From positions 1-40,469 of the forward strand of contig JAUWHR010000030.1 of assembly GCA_030605795.1 (NCBI GenBank): a stretch of 40,469 nucleotides of DNA, given 5' to 3'. Positions 1-8,700 of the stretch are shown here, piece by piece (position 1 is the stretch's first letter; each line of letters starts with the position of its first letter). Source of the stretch: Anaerolineae bacterium. GTDB taxonomy: Bacteria; Chloroflexota; Anaerolineae; Anaerolineales; E44-bin32. The notes beneath the pieces are model-generated. The model was given only the letters and a program-made list of their open reading frames with translations. It did not search any database and was not told the DNA's origin. A program made the position numbers and the translations under genes.

Positions 1-1073
1 ATCAGGGCATTGCGGATAGCGTGCTTAAAGACGATGCGCCGGTAAGGCAATCCCTTAAGGAAGCCCGTGCGGATGTAGGGCTCTTTCATCACTTCCACCA
101 TACTGGCTCGCGTGATGCGTAGCACGTAGCCCAGCTCGATCAACGTGAGTGTCAACACTGGCAGGACTAGCATTTTGGGGTTTTCGATAATTGCCCGTTC
201 GCTTGCGAATACAGTCGCGCCGGGCACCAGCTTCAACCAAGAGGCGAGGATCAGGATCAAGAAGATGCCGGTCGCGAACTCCGGAGTTGCTGTGGTCATC
301 AGGCCGCCGATCGAAAGGATACGGTCGATCGCTTTCCCCTCATTGAGGCCCGCAATTAACCCCAGCACGAGGGCCAGGGGCATGACAATCACAAAGGCGA
401 TCCCTGCCAGAATCACCGAGTTCTGGATCCGCCGTAGGAGCGTACCAGCGACAGCGCGGCCGGTCCGGACCGATTCGCCCGGGTCACCGCGCAGCATACC
501 CTTTCTCAAGGGGATGTACTTCCTGGCGCCACCTGTCATCTCCACCCACCAACCCGCCGCCTTGGCACGCATCCAGTAGGTATCACCAGAGCCCTTCTCC
601 CACATGACGGCGTGGTTGTGTTGATCTACCCCCCAGAACCTGCTGACGCCCTCTTCGTCCGTTTGCCACCTATCATTGTCGATGTTTTCCTCAACGGTAC
701 CGTCCGGCTGCAGGTGCAAGGCGATCAGATCCTCCTCCTCTAGCTTCCATCGCACCATAGTGCCATCTTCGTCCACTGCCCACCATTCGTAGAACTCAGT
801 CCCCGGTTTCTTGATCCGCCTCAGTGGCATGCCTACTAAGCGCCCTGCTCGCCAATCGCTGCCCGCCAGCCAACTGATGTATCGAATGTGCAACGGCTGA
901 TTCAGGCCCAACCGTTCCCGAAAGGACTCCTCCTGCTCCGGCGTGGCAAACGCCCCGAGGAGGTTCCGCGCCACATTTCCCGGCGCGATTTCAGCGACGA
1001 CGAAGATGACGATGGAGACGATGAACATCGTCAGGAGCATAGTCGACAGGCGTCGAACGATAAACTTGACCAT
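1..1073 (-). CDS. Opp/Dpp-type ABC transporter permease (DppB-like), partial, with large insert
   Basis: Inner-membrane permease subunit of a peptide/nickel-class (family 5) ABC importer; 357 residues are visible and the C-terminus lies beyond the left edge. The start is the ATG at 1073-1071, preceded on the minus strand by GGAGAG. The first membrane helix covers about residues 4-28, followed by the usual family motif near residue 55 (ERLGLNQP). The conserved RGDPGESVRTGR segment appears only near residue 185, because about 100 extra residues rich in Trp, Asp and Glu sit at about 75-180. The rest, with several membrane helices and the permease loop, follows normally. It lies 166 bases after the binding-protein gene and probably shares its operon. 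Family assignment is firm; the substrate is unknown. Confidence 0.9.
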   Translation of the reverse strand, partial: MVKFIVRRLSTMLLTMFIVSIVIFVVAEIAPGNVARNLLGAFATPEQEESFRERLGLNQPLHIRYISWLAGSDWRAGRLVGMPLRRIKKPGTEFYEWWAVDEDGTMVRWKLEEEDLIALHLQPDGTVEENIDNDRWQTDEEGVSRFWGVDQHNHAVMWEKGSGDTYWMRAKAAGWWVEMTGGARKYIPLRKGMLRGDPGESVRTGRAVAGTLLRRIQNSVILAGIAFVIVMPLALVLGLIAGLNEGKAIDRILSIGGLMTTATPEFATGIFLILILASWLKLVPGATVFASERAIIENPKMLVLPVLTLTLIELGYVLRITRASMVEVMKEPYIRTGFLKGLPYRRIVFKHAIRNAL

Positions 1074-1239
1074 ACCAAATGGCTCTCCAATAAAGAAGTG
1101 GGGAAGGCCATAGCATCGGCCGAAGGCTGATGCTTCGAGATCTCATCACTCGGGGAAGCCATGGCCTACCCCATCTTCAAAGTACGCCGACAGATCTACT
1201 TGGCGGCTAGGGAAAACCCCTAAAGGCCGACCAGAGGAC

Positions 1240-2949
1240 CTAATCCTCCTTAAGCCAGATCTCGTTGAAGAGATCGTAGCCGGTCGGGTGCCCCTTGAAG
1301 TTCTGGACCTTCTTGTGTGCGATGTTCCACACGTTCATCCAGTAGGGGATGCCCACGGAGCCGCGTTCGTACTGGATCTCTTCGAGCTTGCACATGATTT
1401 GCCGACGTGCCTCCACATCGAGGGTGCCCTCGGCTTCCTTAAGCAGCGTTGAGAACTCCTCGTCCACCCAGCGGGTCTCGTTCCAGGGCACGGGGTTGCC
1501 TTCTTCGTCGGCGATGTAGGCCAGGGTCAGAACCATCGTGCCCAGCGGACGGTGCGCCCAGGGCGTGATGCCCAGATCACACTCGGTCCAAACGTCCCAG
1601 TAGGCGGAGGTGGGCATAGTGTTGAGCTCGATGTTAAGGCCGGCTGGAGCGGCATCCTGCTTGAGTATCTCCGCGTAGGAGACGACATCTGTCCAGTCAG
1701 AGCACACGGCACATTCGACTGTGAGCCCGTCTGGGTAGCCGGCCTCGCCCAGCAGTACCTTAGCCTCTTCCGGATCGTACTTGGGAAGCGGCCTCGCGCA
1801 GTACGCTGGATGGAGCGGCGCCACGTGGAAGTCCTCCCCTGGGAGCCCCTCACCGAAGTGAGCCAGGCCCAGTATCTTCTCGTGGTCATGGCACAACTTC
1901 AGCGCCATGCGCACCCGTTCGTCGGTCCAGGGTTCCTTGTCCACTCGCATGCGCAAGACCCGGGTCGAGGCTGTGGGCGTGCCCATGATATTTGCGTTTG
2001 GATCGTCCTTCAGGGCCAGGAAAACGGTGGTGGCTGGCTCGCTGATGATGTCCACCTCCCCGCTTTGGAAAGCCGCAATCCAGGCCGATACCTCCCCACC
2101 TAGGTCGACATATATGATCTCGTCAAGGTAGGGCAGCGGTTTGCTGTCGGCGCCCATCTGCCAGTAGTCCGTGCGGGCTTTGAGTACCACGCGCTCGTCC
2201 TCGGAGTACTCCTCCAACGTGTACGGGCCAGTGCCGACCGGGGACTTGACGAAGTCACCCTCGAAGGTGCGGTAGTTCATGATCTGCGCTGGGTAGTGGA
2301 ACAGGTGCTCCGGCACGGCTATCTGCGCCGAGTCCAGGTACAGCTTGACTGTGTAGTCGTCCACCTGCTCGATGTTGTTGGGACTGAGATAGGACATCAG
2401 TCCCAGGATGGAGGACCCCACCTCTGGGTCTAGCCAATCCTTCATGGTAAAGACGACATCGTCCGCTACAAAGTCATCACCGTTGTTCCACTTGATCCCC
2501 TGGCGAAGGTAGAGGGCCCAGGTCTTGAGATCCTCACTGGCCTCCCACTTCTCCAACAGGTAGGGGTGAGTAGCGTTGTTCTCATCGGTAAACGTCAGGT
2601 ACTCAGCCACATGGCGCATGGTGTTGGAACTGGCTATCCAGGAGAAGCGGGCAGGGTGATCAACGCGCCCCACGGTGCCACGTACGCGCACTATGCCACC
2701 GCGCGGGGGGCCGCCCAATGGCGTTGGTGTGGGCGGTACTTGGGTAGGCGGTACTTTGGTGGGCGGTACTTTGGTGGGCGTGGCTCCGGCAGGTAGTTCT
2801 GTCGGGGTTGGGGTCGGTGCGCAGGAGGCGAGGAACGCCTGGATGGCACCCATAGACAAGCCCAAGAGGGCTGCGGTTCGGATGAACTCCCGCCGGGTCA
2901 TCTTCCCCTTCTCATACTGACCTTTCAATTCGGGAATCGCCTTATGCAT
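1240..2949 (-). CDS. ABC transporter substrate-binding lipoprotein, family 5 (OppA/DppA-like)
   Basis: Extracytoplasmic solute-binding lipoprotein for the adjacent Opp/Dpp-type permease. The N-terminus has a twin-arginine signal (R19-R20, motif TRREF), a hydrophobic stretch and a lipobox ending in Cys43 (LASCAPT). A Thr/Pro-rich linker follows at about residues 45-77, encoded partly by 15-base tandem repeats near 2730-2785. The remaining 490 residues read as an SBP_bac_5 domain (for example KWEASEDLKTWALYLRQGIKWNNGD). The start at 2949 has AGAGGAGA seven bases upstream. Length (569 aa) is normal. Family members bind peptides, opines, nickel, sugars or other solutes, so the ligand is open; the corrinoid gene just upstream hints at a methylated compound. 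Confidence 0.92.
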   Translation of the reverse strand: MHKAIPELKGQYEKGKMTRREFIRTAALLGLSMGAIQAFLASCAPTPTPTELPAGATPTKVPPTKVPPTQVPPTPTPLGGPPRGGIVRVRGTVGRVDHPARFSWIASSNTMRHVAEYLTFTDENNATHPYLLEKWEASEDLKTWALYLRQGIKWNNGDDFVADDVVFTMKDWLDPEVGSSILGLMSYLSPNNIEQVDDYTVKLYLDSAQIAVPEHLFHYPAQIMNYRTFEGDFVKSPVGTGPYTLEEYSEDERVVLKARTDYWQMGADSKPLPYLDEIIYVDLGGEVSAWIAAFQSGEVDIISEPATTVFLALKDDPNANIMGTPTASTRVLRMRVDKEPWTDERVRMALKLCHDHEKILGLAHFGEGLPGEDFHVAPLHPAYCARPLPKYDPEEAKVLLGEAGYPDGLTVECAVCSDWTDVVSYAEILKQDAAPAGLNIELNTMPTSAYWDVWTECDLGITPWAHRPLGTMVLTLAYIADEEGNPVPWNETRWVDEEFSTLLKEAEGTLDVEARRQIMCKLEEIQYERGSVGIPYWMNVWNIAHKKVQNFKGHPTGYDLFNEIWLKED

Positions 2950-3070
2950 CTTACTATCTCCTCTCTAGTTACTGATAGTCAACGGCATGAAATAAGTAAA
3001 ATACTCACCTCCTCTCAGCTGGTGCAAAAAGCTCCCGCAACTCTGCGGATCGCATCGGATCGTTGCTCCT

Positions 3071-3709
3071 TTACCCGAGCAGATGGCGGGCAACTTCAAC
3101 CGCGCTGGCTGCGTCGCTGGCATATGCGTCCGCCCCGATCTCCTCGGCGAAGGCTGCCGTCACCGGAGCGCCTCCCACTATCACTTTTACCGTGGAACGT
3201 AGTCCCCCCGCCTCCTCCAACGCCTCGATAGTCTCTTTCATCCCGGGCATCGTTGTTGTCAGTAGCGCTGACATCCCAACCAAATGTGGCTTATGCTCCC
3301 GCACCGCCTCCACAAAGGTCTCTGGCGCCACGTCCGTCCCAAGGTCCGTCACCTCAAACCCGGCCCCTTCCAGCATCATCTTGACCAGGTTCTTTCCGAT
3401 ATCGTGCAGGTCCCCCTTTACCGTTCCGATCACGTATTTCCCCATCATCTCCACCCCGGTCTCCGCCAGCAGCGGCCGCAGCACATTCATGCCTGCGTGC
3501 ATGGCCTGTGCCGCCACAAGCACCTCCGGGATAAATAGCTCATCAGCCCTGAAATCCCTCCCCACTTGGTCCATTCCTGCGACGAGCCCCCCCGATAGGA
3601 TCTCCTTGGGGCTCATTCCCTGGTCGAGCGCCTGCTGTACCATCCCGGCGACGGTCTCTTTATCCCCCTGGTACAGTTTCTGCGCCATCTCCTGCAAAAG
3701 GTCCGGCAT
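3071..3709 (-). CDS. Methyltransferase cognate corrinoid protein (MtbC/MttC-type)
   Basis: Cytoplasmic corrinoid carrier that accepts a methyl group from a substrate-specific methyltransferase and passes it on, usually to tetrahydrofolate or another pterin. The N-terminal helical cap (about 1-85) is followed by a B12-binding Rossmann domain with GDLHDIG (the lower cobalt ligand is predicted to be His102), then MSAL and VGGAPVT. The start chosen is the ATG at 3709 because GAGGAGG precedes it; a longer reading from 3775 lacks such a site. It is the second gene of a likely operon (GntR regulator, this gene, Opp binding protein, permease), and no methyltransferase lies beside it within the window. 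Two paralogues occur at 20386 and 35627. Confidence 0.92.
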   Translation of the reverse strand: MPDLLQEMAQKLYQGDKETVAGMVQQALDQGMSPKEILSGGLVAGMDQVGRDFRADELFIPEVLVAAQAMHAGMNVLRPLLAETGVEMMGKYVIGTVKGDLHDIGKNLVKMMLEGAGFEVTDLGTDVAPETFVEAVREHKPHLVGMSALLTTTMPGMKETIEALEEAGGLRSTVKVIVGGAPVTAAFAEEIGADAYASDAASAVEVARHLLG

Positions 3710-3775
3710 GGCTGTTTGTCCTCCTCTGTTAGTCTTATGTTCAAGCCTGGAGCAGAAACCCCTCCCCTTCAGCAA

Positions 3776-4513
3776 TTATCCAGGACATATTACATCACCG
3801 GGTAGAGCCTTTTCACCAAACATGGTAATTTTTTTATCAGGAACTTTTAAATGCCAAGAGGATCCACTTTCCTGGATAACGCCCTCAAGAATGGTCTCGC
3901 GCGTTTCGTCAACCTCGTTAAGCATTACCTGACGGGCCACAGTAGCGTCACCCTTACGCAGGGCTTCGATGATAAGCGCGTGTCTGGACTCCAGTGTCGC
4001 GCCAACCCGGCACATGACCATAAAACGAACCAATCTATCATGCAAGCGGCCCAACGTCTCAGCTAATTCTTGGTTGCCAGATGATTGAGCAATCAGGTAA
4101 TGGAAATGCCGGTTCTCATCCATGTATCTATCGTAAGACTCATCGTCTTCACCAGTGTAGCCAGCATGGACATGTTCAAGTTGATCAAGCTGCTCCTCAG
4201 TGATCTTTTCCGAGGCTAGTTCGACAGAAGCCAATTCAAGAATTTCACGTAGTTTGAGCATATCGTCCAATTGCTTTAGGGTAACGCGGGTGACAAAGTA
4301 ACCTGAGCGGGGCTTGATAGTTACTAACCCTTCCTGGCTGATCATCTGGAGAGCGTCGCGCACTGGTGTAACACTAGTGCCGTAACCTTTGGCAAGAACA
4401 TCTAAATCTAGCCTCTCACCTGGCTTACGATGACCGACGATGATTGAGCGGCGCAGATCCTTGTAAATCATTTTCTTTGAGGTACCACTTGACTTTGAGC
4501 GAGGCATCAACAT
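3776..4513 (-). CDS. GntR-family transcriptional regulator, FadR/FCD type
   Basis: DNA-binding regulator of 245 residues. A GntR winged-helix domain occupies about residues 12-78 (RKPGERLDLDVLAKGYGTS then TPVRDAL and RSGYFV). A C-terminal FCD effector domain follows at about 85-215, with histidines expected to bind a metal or organic acid (ENRHFH and SRHALI segments). It is the first gene of the minus-strand run leading to the corrinoid protein and Opp transporter, 66 bases upstream of the corrinoid start, so it probably controls that operon and itself. A perfect 16-base inverted repeat lies at 4673-4688. No good ribosome site precedes the ATG at 4513; ATG at 4507 is an alternative. The effector is unknown. 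Confidence 0.88.
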   Translation of the reverse strand: MLMPRSKSSGTSKKMIYKDLRRSIIVGHRKPGERLDLDVLAKGYGTSVTPVRDALQMISQEGLVTIKPRSGYFVTRVTLKQLDDMLKLREILELASVELASEKITEEQLDQLEHVHAGYTGEDDESYDRYMDENRHFHYLIAQSSGNQELAETLGRLHDRLVRFMVMCRVGATLESRHALIIEALRKGDATVARQVMLNEVDETRETILEGVIQESGSSWHLKVPDKKITMFGEKALPGDVICPG

Positions 4514-4672
4514 ATCTTAGATCAGGGTACGAAAAAGTAGTAGAAATCCCAAGAAGATATTTCAATCTATAATTATACCACAAGGTACATAAGAATCAAA
4601 AAATTATATATCAGAAATATAAAGTAATACATCAGTTACCGCGTATAATACATCATTTAGTTACCTAACACC

Positions 4673-4688
4673 TGATCAAGGTTGATCA
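4673..4688. promoter_or_regulatory. Candidate operator: perfect inverted repeat upstream of FCD regulator
   Basis: TGATCAA-GG-TTGATCA, 7-base arms with a 2-base spacer, lies about 160 bases upstream of the GntR/FCD regulator start in AT-rich DNA. A weaker TACC-acaa-GGTA symmetry occurs near 4580. Position and symmetry suit a dimeric regulator; binding is inferred. Confidence 0.35.
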
Positions 4689-4763
4689 TGGAACAGTACC
4701 TGAGCAATTTGCTGAATTGATATATACCCTTATACGAAGTTCAAACCTAAACGATGGTTTCAA

Positions 4764-5003
4764 TCATATAGCACATGGGAATCCATTATATGATGCTTCC
4801 CAGACCTGATCACACGATTGAGTTATGTCAAGAATTGTGTGTAAATTGAGCTTCTCCATCAGGCGCATCATCTCGTAGGCGGTTACATTGCCGACCCCCA
4901 AACGTTCTGCAACCATGGAATAATGGACCGGCGCGTCCTCCTGATAATAAAGGTCGAGGAGTTTACCTAGAAATTCCTGCTGGCGCCTGGTTAGCGGCTT
5001 CGT
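4764..5003 (-). pseudogene. Winged-helix regulator fragment (MarR/LexA-like HTH), decayed
   Basis: An open stretch of 79 codons on the minus strand begins right after an in-frame TAA and has no initiator before an internal ATG. Its first 55 residues look like a winged-helix DNA-binding domain: PLTRRQQEFLGKLLDLY, then VHYSMVAERLGVGNVTAYEM and MRLMEKLNL. The C-terminal 20 residues look like random read-through. I take this as the N-terminal remnant of a regulator whose start and effector domain are gone. The family name is approximate. Confidence 0.4.
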
Positions 5004-5128
5004 TTAAAACCAAAATGTTCCAAATTTATTAGTCTTGGATTCAACTCGTAAGTGCAATAACAAGGGAATGATTGAAATACCAGCACATTTGTCCAGTCAC
5101 AGTCGGGTTCATAACCTCCGGGTTATGG

Positions 5129-5276
5129 GTTCGCCTGCCCCGGCGGGCTACGCCAGGGAAACCCGTCTCGCTGTGCTCGCGGGGCGAACGGCGGCCGAGG
5201 ACCTTCAGGTTACACTGAGCCACACCGGCCACGGTGCGGGGTGAGTTCGCCTGCCCTGGCGGGCTAGGCCAGGGAA
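5129..5276. repeat. Two near-identical 32-base hairpin repeats
   Basis: Copies at 5129-5160 and 5245-5276 differ at two positions. Each contains an inverted repeat (the second has CCCTGGC ... GCCAGGG, a stem of about 7 bases). The two copies are in direct orientation 116 bases apart, inside the large non-coding region. They look like a dispersed palindromic element rather than part of a gene. Confidence 0.5.
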
Positions 5277-5819
5277 TCCTGAATCAGGGGGCTTGAACCG
5301 TCAGGCTTAGCTTCCAGGGGTGGCCTAACAATACGCGATTGCTTGATACCCAGCGAGTATAGAATTTCACCCATTCTATAACCAGAAGGTCGTAGCAACA
5401 CGGGGAATTTAGGTCCTGAAAAGCCTGCAACGAATAACCGATTTCATCTTTCCGAGTTGCTCTTGTGAGTTGAATCAAAGCACCAAAAAAAGTAATAGCC
5501 AGCTTCGAATCCCCTGGTTGGTTTTATGAGGTTAATCACCTATTAGGAAATTGTTGCTAAGAACAGTAAGCACTACCACCATAAGATATGCAACGAACTT
5601 GCCGAAACAACCTTTCCATAGGGTTTCTCGTTTTCAACCTCTGAATAGGTTGGCAATTGGGCAAGCAATAACCCTACGGTTATAATTATCTGGGGAACCG
5701 TATTGAGTAGAAATTCGGTTTCACGAGTGTCAAGAGATAGCCATTTTCGTGATTTGGATCTGTCCTGTCGCATGGAGACTCCCTATATAATCTCTATAAA
5801 AGATTTCACAGGTTGATCT

Positions 5820-7889
5820 ATGCAATTCCTTAAACGATTCTTTGTTGAAAAATCGAAAACCCATGCCTCACTGCTGCTCAAGATCGTGGTGCTCGCTGTG
5901 GTCTACCACTTGGCGGCCAGGCTAGGCTTGAAAATGGCCTATGTCCAGATCAACACCTCCCCGGTCTGGCCTCCGACAGGTATCGCGCTGGCTGCGCTCC
6001 TTGTATTCGGAATCAAGTTGTGGCCTGGCGTTAGCCTCGGGGTCTTACTGGGTTCATTGCTGACGGGTGCGCCCCTCAACCTAGCTCTCGGCATGGCGTT
6101 GGGAAATACTTTAGAAGCCCTGGCTGGTGCTTATCTTTTAAAACATTTCTTCAACTTTCACAACGCCATCGACCGCATCCAGGATGTCGTTGGGCTAGCC
6201 ATCGTCTCACTATTTGCTACAACCATTAGCGCCACGATTGGCACCACCACGCTTGTTCTGATTGGGTTAGTTGGGCCGGATAACCTCGGCGCGATCTGGC
6301 TCACCTGGTGGATTGGCGACCTGCTTGGCGTGCTGGTTGTCACGCCCGCGCTACTGGTTTGGGCAACACCGACCTCCTTCAGACCCACCAATCGTCTGCG
6401 CATTGAAGGCGGGACGTTTCTCGCTCTGCTTGCACTGATGACCTGGTATGTCTTCAGCGATCGGGCCTCAGCTAGTATCTATCACCAGGCACTTATCTAT
6501 CTGATCTTCCCCTTCATCATCTGGGCAGCTTTACGATTAGGCCAGCGCGGTGCTACGACAGCCGTTATCCTTGTCTCCAGCATCGCCATCTGGGGCACCG
6601 TTCAAGGTGCAGGCCCCTTTTCACTTCATTCGAAAAACGACAGCCTTTTTCTGCTTCAAACCTTCTCGGCGGTGGTTTCCCTAACCGCGCTGATCCTCGC
6701 CGCCGCCACCACTGAACGACGCAAAGCGACGGAGGCACTACGCCAGCGCGCCGATGAACTTGCGACCTTGAACGAATCATCCAGGACCTTCTTGGATAAT
6801 CCCGACATCCCTACTATCTACCACACAATATGCCAACTTGCTGTGACCCGCCTGGGATTGGATGCCACCTGGATTGAAACAGATGGTCTGGGAAGCTCCG
6901 GTGTTCACCTCGCCGCAGCCCACGGCGTTCCTATTGAGGCGATCCCCAAGCTAAAATCCACATGGGATCACAACTACCCGATGGATGATTTCCAACAAAA
7001 TCGGGTAAAGACTATTGACGAACTGCCTCAATCAACTCCTCGATCAACTCTTACTCACCAATCCTATGCCTCCATCCCCCTCGTTCTTAGCGGTAAGCCA
7101 ATAGGTGTTCTCAAGCTACTGAGTAAAGACAAGCTATTCTTCACGCAGGACCGGCAGCTTCTGATCCAATCCTTCGCCAATTTAGCTGCCGTCGTCATTC
7201 AGAATAGCTGGTTATTCGAGGAAGTGCGCAAGAGTAATCGCCAGCTCCACGCGCTCTCTCAACGCATGATTCAAGCGCAGGAGCAGGAACGTCTGCACTT
7301 GTCGCGCGAGCTCCATGACGAGTCAGGTCAGCTTCTCGCCGCTTTGATGGTCCAACTGGGGCTTTTGGAGCGCGAAGCCAAACAAGAAGAGCCGGTCAGC
7401 AAGAGAATATCAGAATTGAAAGATACAATAAGTGAGCTCCAAGACAATCTACATCAATTGGCTGTCGATTTGCGGCCGGCGAGTTTAGACCACCTTGGGT
7501 TAGTGACAGCATTGGAGCAGTACGTCAACGAATTCAGCCAACAATACGATATCCAGGTCGAGTTCGAAGCCGTGGGCTTACAGAAAGAACGCTTGCCTAA
7601 CGATGTAGAGACAGCTTTGTTCCGAATTGTCCAGGAGTCGCTAACCAATGTCATCCTGCATGCTCAGGCAACCCATGTGGACGTCGTAATCAGCAAGCGA
7701 AGTGGTCATGTCGCCGCAACGATCGAAGACAACGGGGTGGGATTCATGCCCACCGCTCCCACCTATGAAGAACATCTGGGTTTATTCGGAATGCGAGAGA
7801 GGGTTGAGATGCTTGGTGGAAGATTCACGATAGAGAGCTCTCCCGGTAAGGGTACGACGGTTAATGTTGAGGTTCCGAGCAATGCCTAA
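5820..7889 (+). CDS. MASE1-domain sensor histidine kinase (NarL/LuxR-partner type)
   Basis: Membrane sensor kinase of 689 residues. Residues about 18-300 form a MASE1 integral-membrane sensor with many helices (SPVWPPTGIALAALLVFG is typical). A GAF-like domain follows at about 320-465, then a HisKA_3 dimerization domain with LSRELHDESGQ, where His499 is the predicted phosphorylation site. The HATPase domain has its N box near FRIVQESLTNVILHA, then DNGVGF and the G box LGLFGMRERVEMLGG. It overlaps the response-regulator gene by 8 bases, so the two are cotranscribed. The nearby importer and FdrA genes on the same strand, about 340 bases downstream, are possible targets. The signal sensed by MASE1 is unknown. 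Confidence 0.93.
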   Translation: MQFLKRFFVEKSKTHASLLLKIVVLAVVYHLAARLGLKMAYVQINTSPVWPPTGIALAALLVFGIKLWPGVSLGVLLGSLLTGAPLNLALGMALGNTLEALAGAYLLKHFFNFHNAIDRIQDVVGLAIVSLFATTISATIGTTTLVLIGLVGPDNLGAIWLTWWIGDLLGVLVVTPALLVWATPTSFRPTNRLRIEGGTFLALLALMTWYVFSDRASASIYHQALIYLIFPFIIWAALRLGQRGATTAVILVSSIAIWGTVQGAGPFSLHSKNDSLFLLQTFSAVVSLTALILAAATTERRKATEALRQRADELATLNESSRTFLDNPDIPTIYHTICQLAVTRLGLDATWIETDGLGSSGVHLAAAHGVPIEAIPKLKSTWDHNYPMDDFQQNRVKTIDELPQSTPRSTLTHQSYASIPLVLSGKPIGVLKLLSKDKLFFTQDRQLLIQSFANLAAVVIQNSWLFEEVRKSNRQLHALSQRMIQAQEQERLHLSRELHDESGQLLAALMVQLGLLEREAKQEEPVSKRISELKDTISELQDNLHQLAVDLRPASLDHLGLVTALEQYVNEFSQQYDIQVEFEAVGLQKERLPNDVETALFRIVQESLTNVILHAQATHVDVVISKRSGHVAATIEDNGVGFMPTAPTYEEHLGLFGMRERVEMLGGRFTIESSPGKGTTVNVEVPSNA

Positions 7890-8520
7890 AGTCTTGATTG
7901 CTGACGACCACGCCATCGTACGCACTGGCCTCCGTGCATTACTGCAGGCAGAGCCTTCCTTGGAGTTGGTTGGCGAGGCAACCGGAGGGTATGAGGCCAT
8001 CGAGTTACTCGAAGAGACGAGACCCAATATCTTGCTCCTCGATATCAGTATGCCGGACCTCGATGGAATCAGCGTCATAAAACAAATAAAACCTCGCTTC
8101 TCCGACCTCCACATCTTGATCCTAACCATTCATGAGGATCAAGCTTTGCTGCGCGAGGCAATCCGAGCAGGAGCTTCAGGTTACATCCTCAAACAAGCAG
8201 CCGAGAGTGAACTTATTTCTGCTATCAACATCATTATGCGGGGCGATATGTATGTCGACCCAGCCATGATGCGCGAATTGTTGGATGAGACCGTCAGTCC
8301 TTCCCGAACGCAAGATGAGAATTTTGAATCCTTAACCCCGCGTGAGACCGAAGTGTTGACCTACATCGTGCAGGGGTATACCAACCGTCAAATCGGAGAA
8401 GCACTTAACATCAGCGTGCGCACGGTAGAAGGCCACCGAGCCAACCTTTCCGGGAAACTAGGGCTTCAAAGTCGTGTCGATCTCGTGCGCTACGCTCGTG
8501 ACCATGGTCTGATCGATTGA
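7882..8520 (+). CDS. NarL/FixJ-family response regulator
   Basis: Partner of the preceding kinase. The receiver domain (about 1-120) has the acidic pocket at IADDH, the phosphoacceptor Asp54 in LLLDISMPD, and the conserved Lys in GYILKQA. A LuxR-type helix-turn-helix fills the C-terminus (LTPRETEVLTYIVQGYTNRQ, then ISVRTVEGHRANL). The start chosen is ATG 7882, which gives the family's usual N-terminus and an 8-base overlap with the kinase; the in-frame codon at 7864 would add six unsupported residues. Length is 212 aa. Confidence 0.95.
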   Translation: MPKVLIADDHAIVRTGLRALLQAEPSLELVGEATGGYEAIELLEETRPNILLLDISMPDLDGISVIKQIKPRFSDLHILILTIHEDQALLREAIRAGASGYILKQAAESELISAINIIMRGDMYVDPAMMRELLDETVSPSRTQDENFESLTPRETEVLTYIVQGYTNRQIGEALNISVRTVEGHRANLSGKLGLQSRVDLVRYARDHGLID

Positions 8521-8547
8521 GCCTAATTAGATCCGGTTGATTTGCAG

Positions 8548-8584
8548 CTACGTAGAAACTGCGTGGATAATGTACGTAGTTTTT
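8548..8584 (+). terminator. Possible terminator after the two-component system
   Basis: CTACGTA at 8548-8554 can pair with TACGTAG at 8573-8579, followed by TTTTT at 8580-8584. The loop is long (18 bases) and the stem weak, so the call is tentative. Confidence 0.35.
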
Positions 8585-8700
8585 ACTTATCTTCTCCTTA
8601 ATTAAAACCCCCATTTAATACGCTTACCAAGACCAATCACCGCCTCTAAGATAATAACCGAAGGTCAACTAGCTTGACAATATTAGATTTAACTCTAGGT

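Larger units (their letters stand above)
4514..5819. other. Long intergenic region with no convincing intact gene
   Basis: About 1.3 kb between the FCD regulator and the sensor kinase. It holds the inverted repeat at 4673-4688, the winged-helix fragment at 4764-5003, the paired hairpin repeats at 5129-5160 and 5245-5276, and AT-rich sequence likely to contain the regulator promoter. A 66-codon minus-strand frame at 5573-5773 (start after GGGAG, one hydrophobic segment) resembles no family I know and may be chance. Other short frames look like noise. Confidence 0.5.

Noticed and set aside
2700-2790. Tandem 15-base repeats as a possible repeat array
   Set aside because: They encode the Thr/Pro-rich linker of the binding lipoprotein, a common feature of these proteins.
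3063-3932. Long plus-strand frame of 289 codons opposite the corrinoid gene
   Set aside because: Low-complexity Ser/Pro-rich antisense translation; the minus strand encodes a clear B12-binding protein.
5105-5170. tRNA-like segment (CGGGTTCATAACC ... GGGTTCG ... AACCC)
   Set aside because: It resembles an anticodon arm followed by a T-arm start, but no acceptor or D arm can be paired, and the T-loop position is occupied by the repeated hairpin.
5495-5520. TTCGAATCCCC T-loop-like motif
   Set aside because: No matching acceptor stem, D arm or anticodon arm in the preceding 60 bases.
5573-5773. 66-codon minus-strand frame with GGGAG before its ATG
   Set aside because: No recognisable family and composition like the surrounding non-coding DNA; could be real but unsupported.
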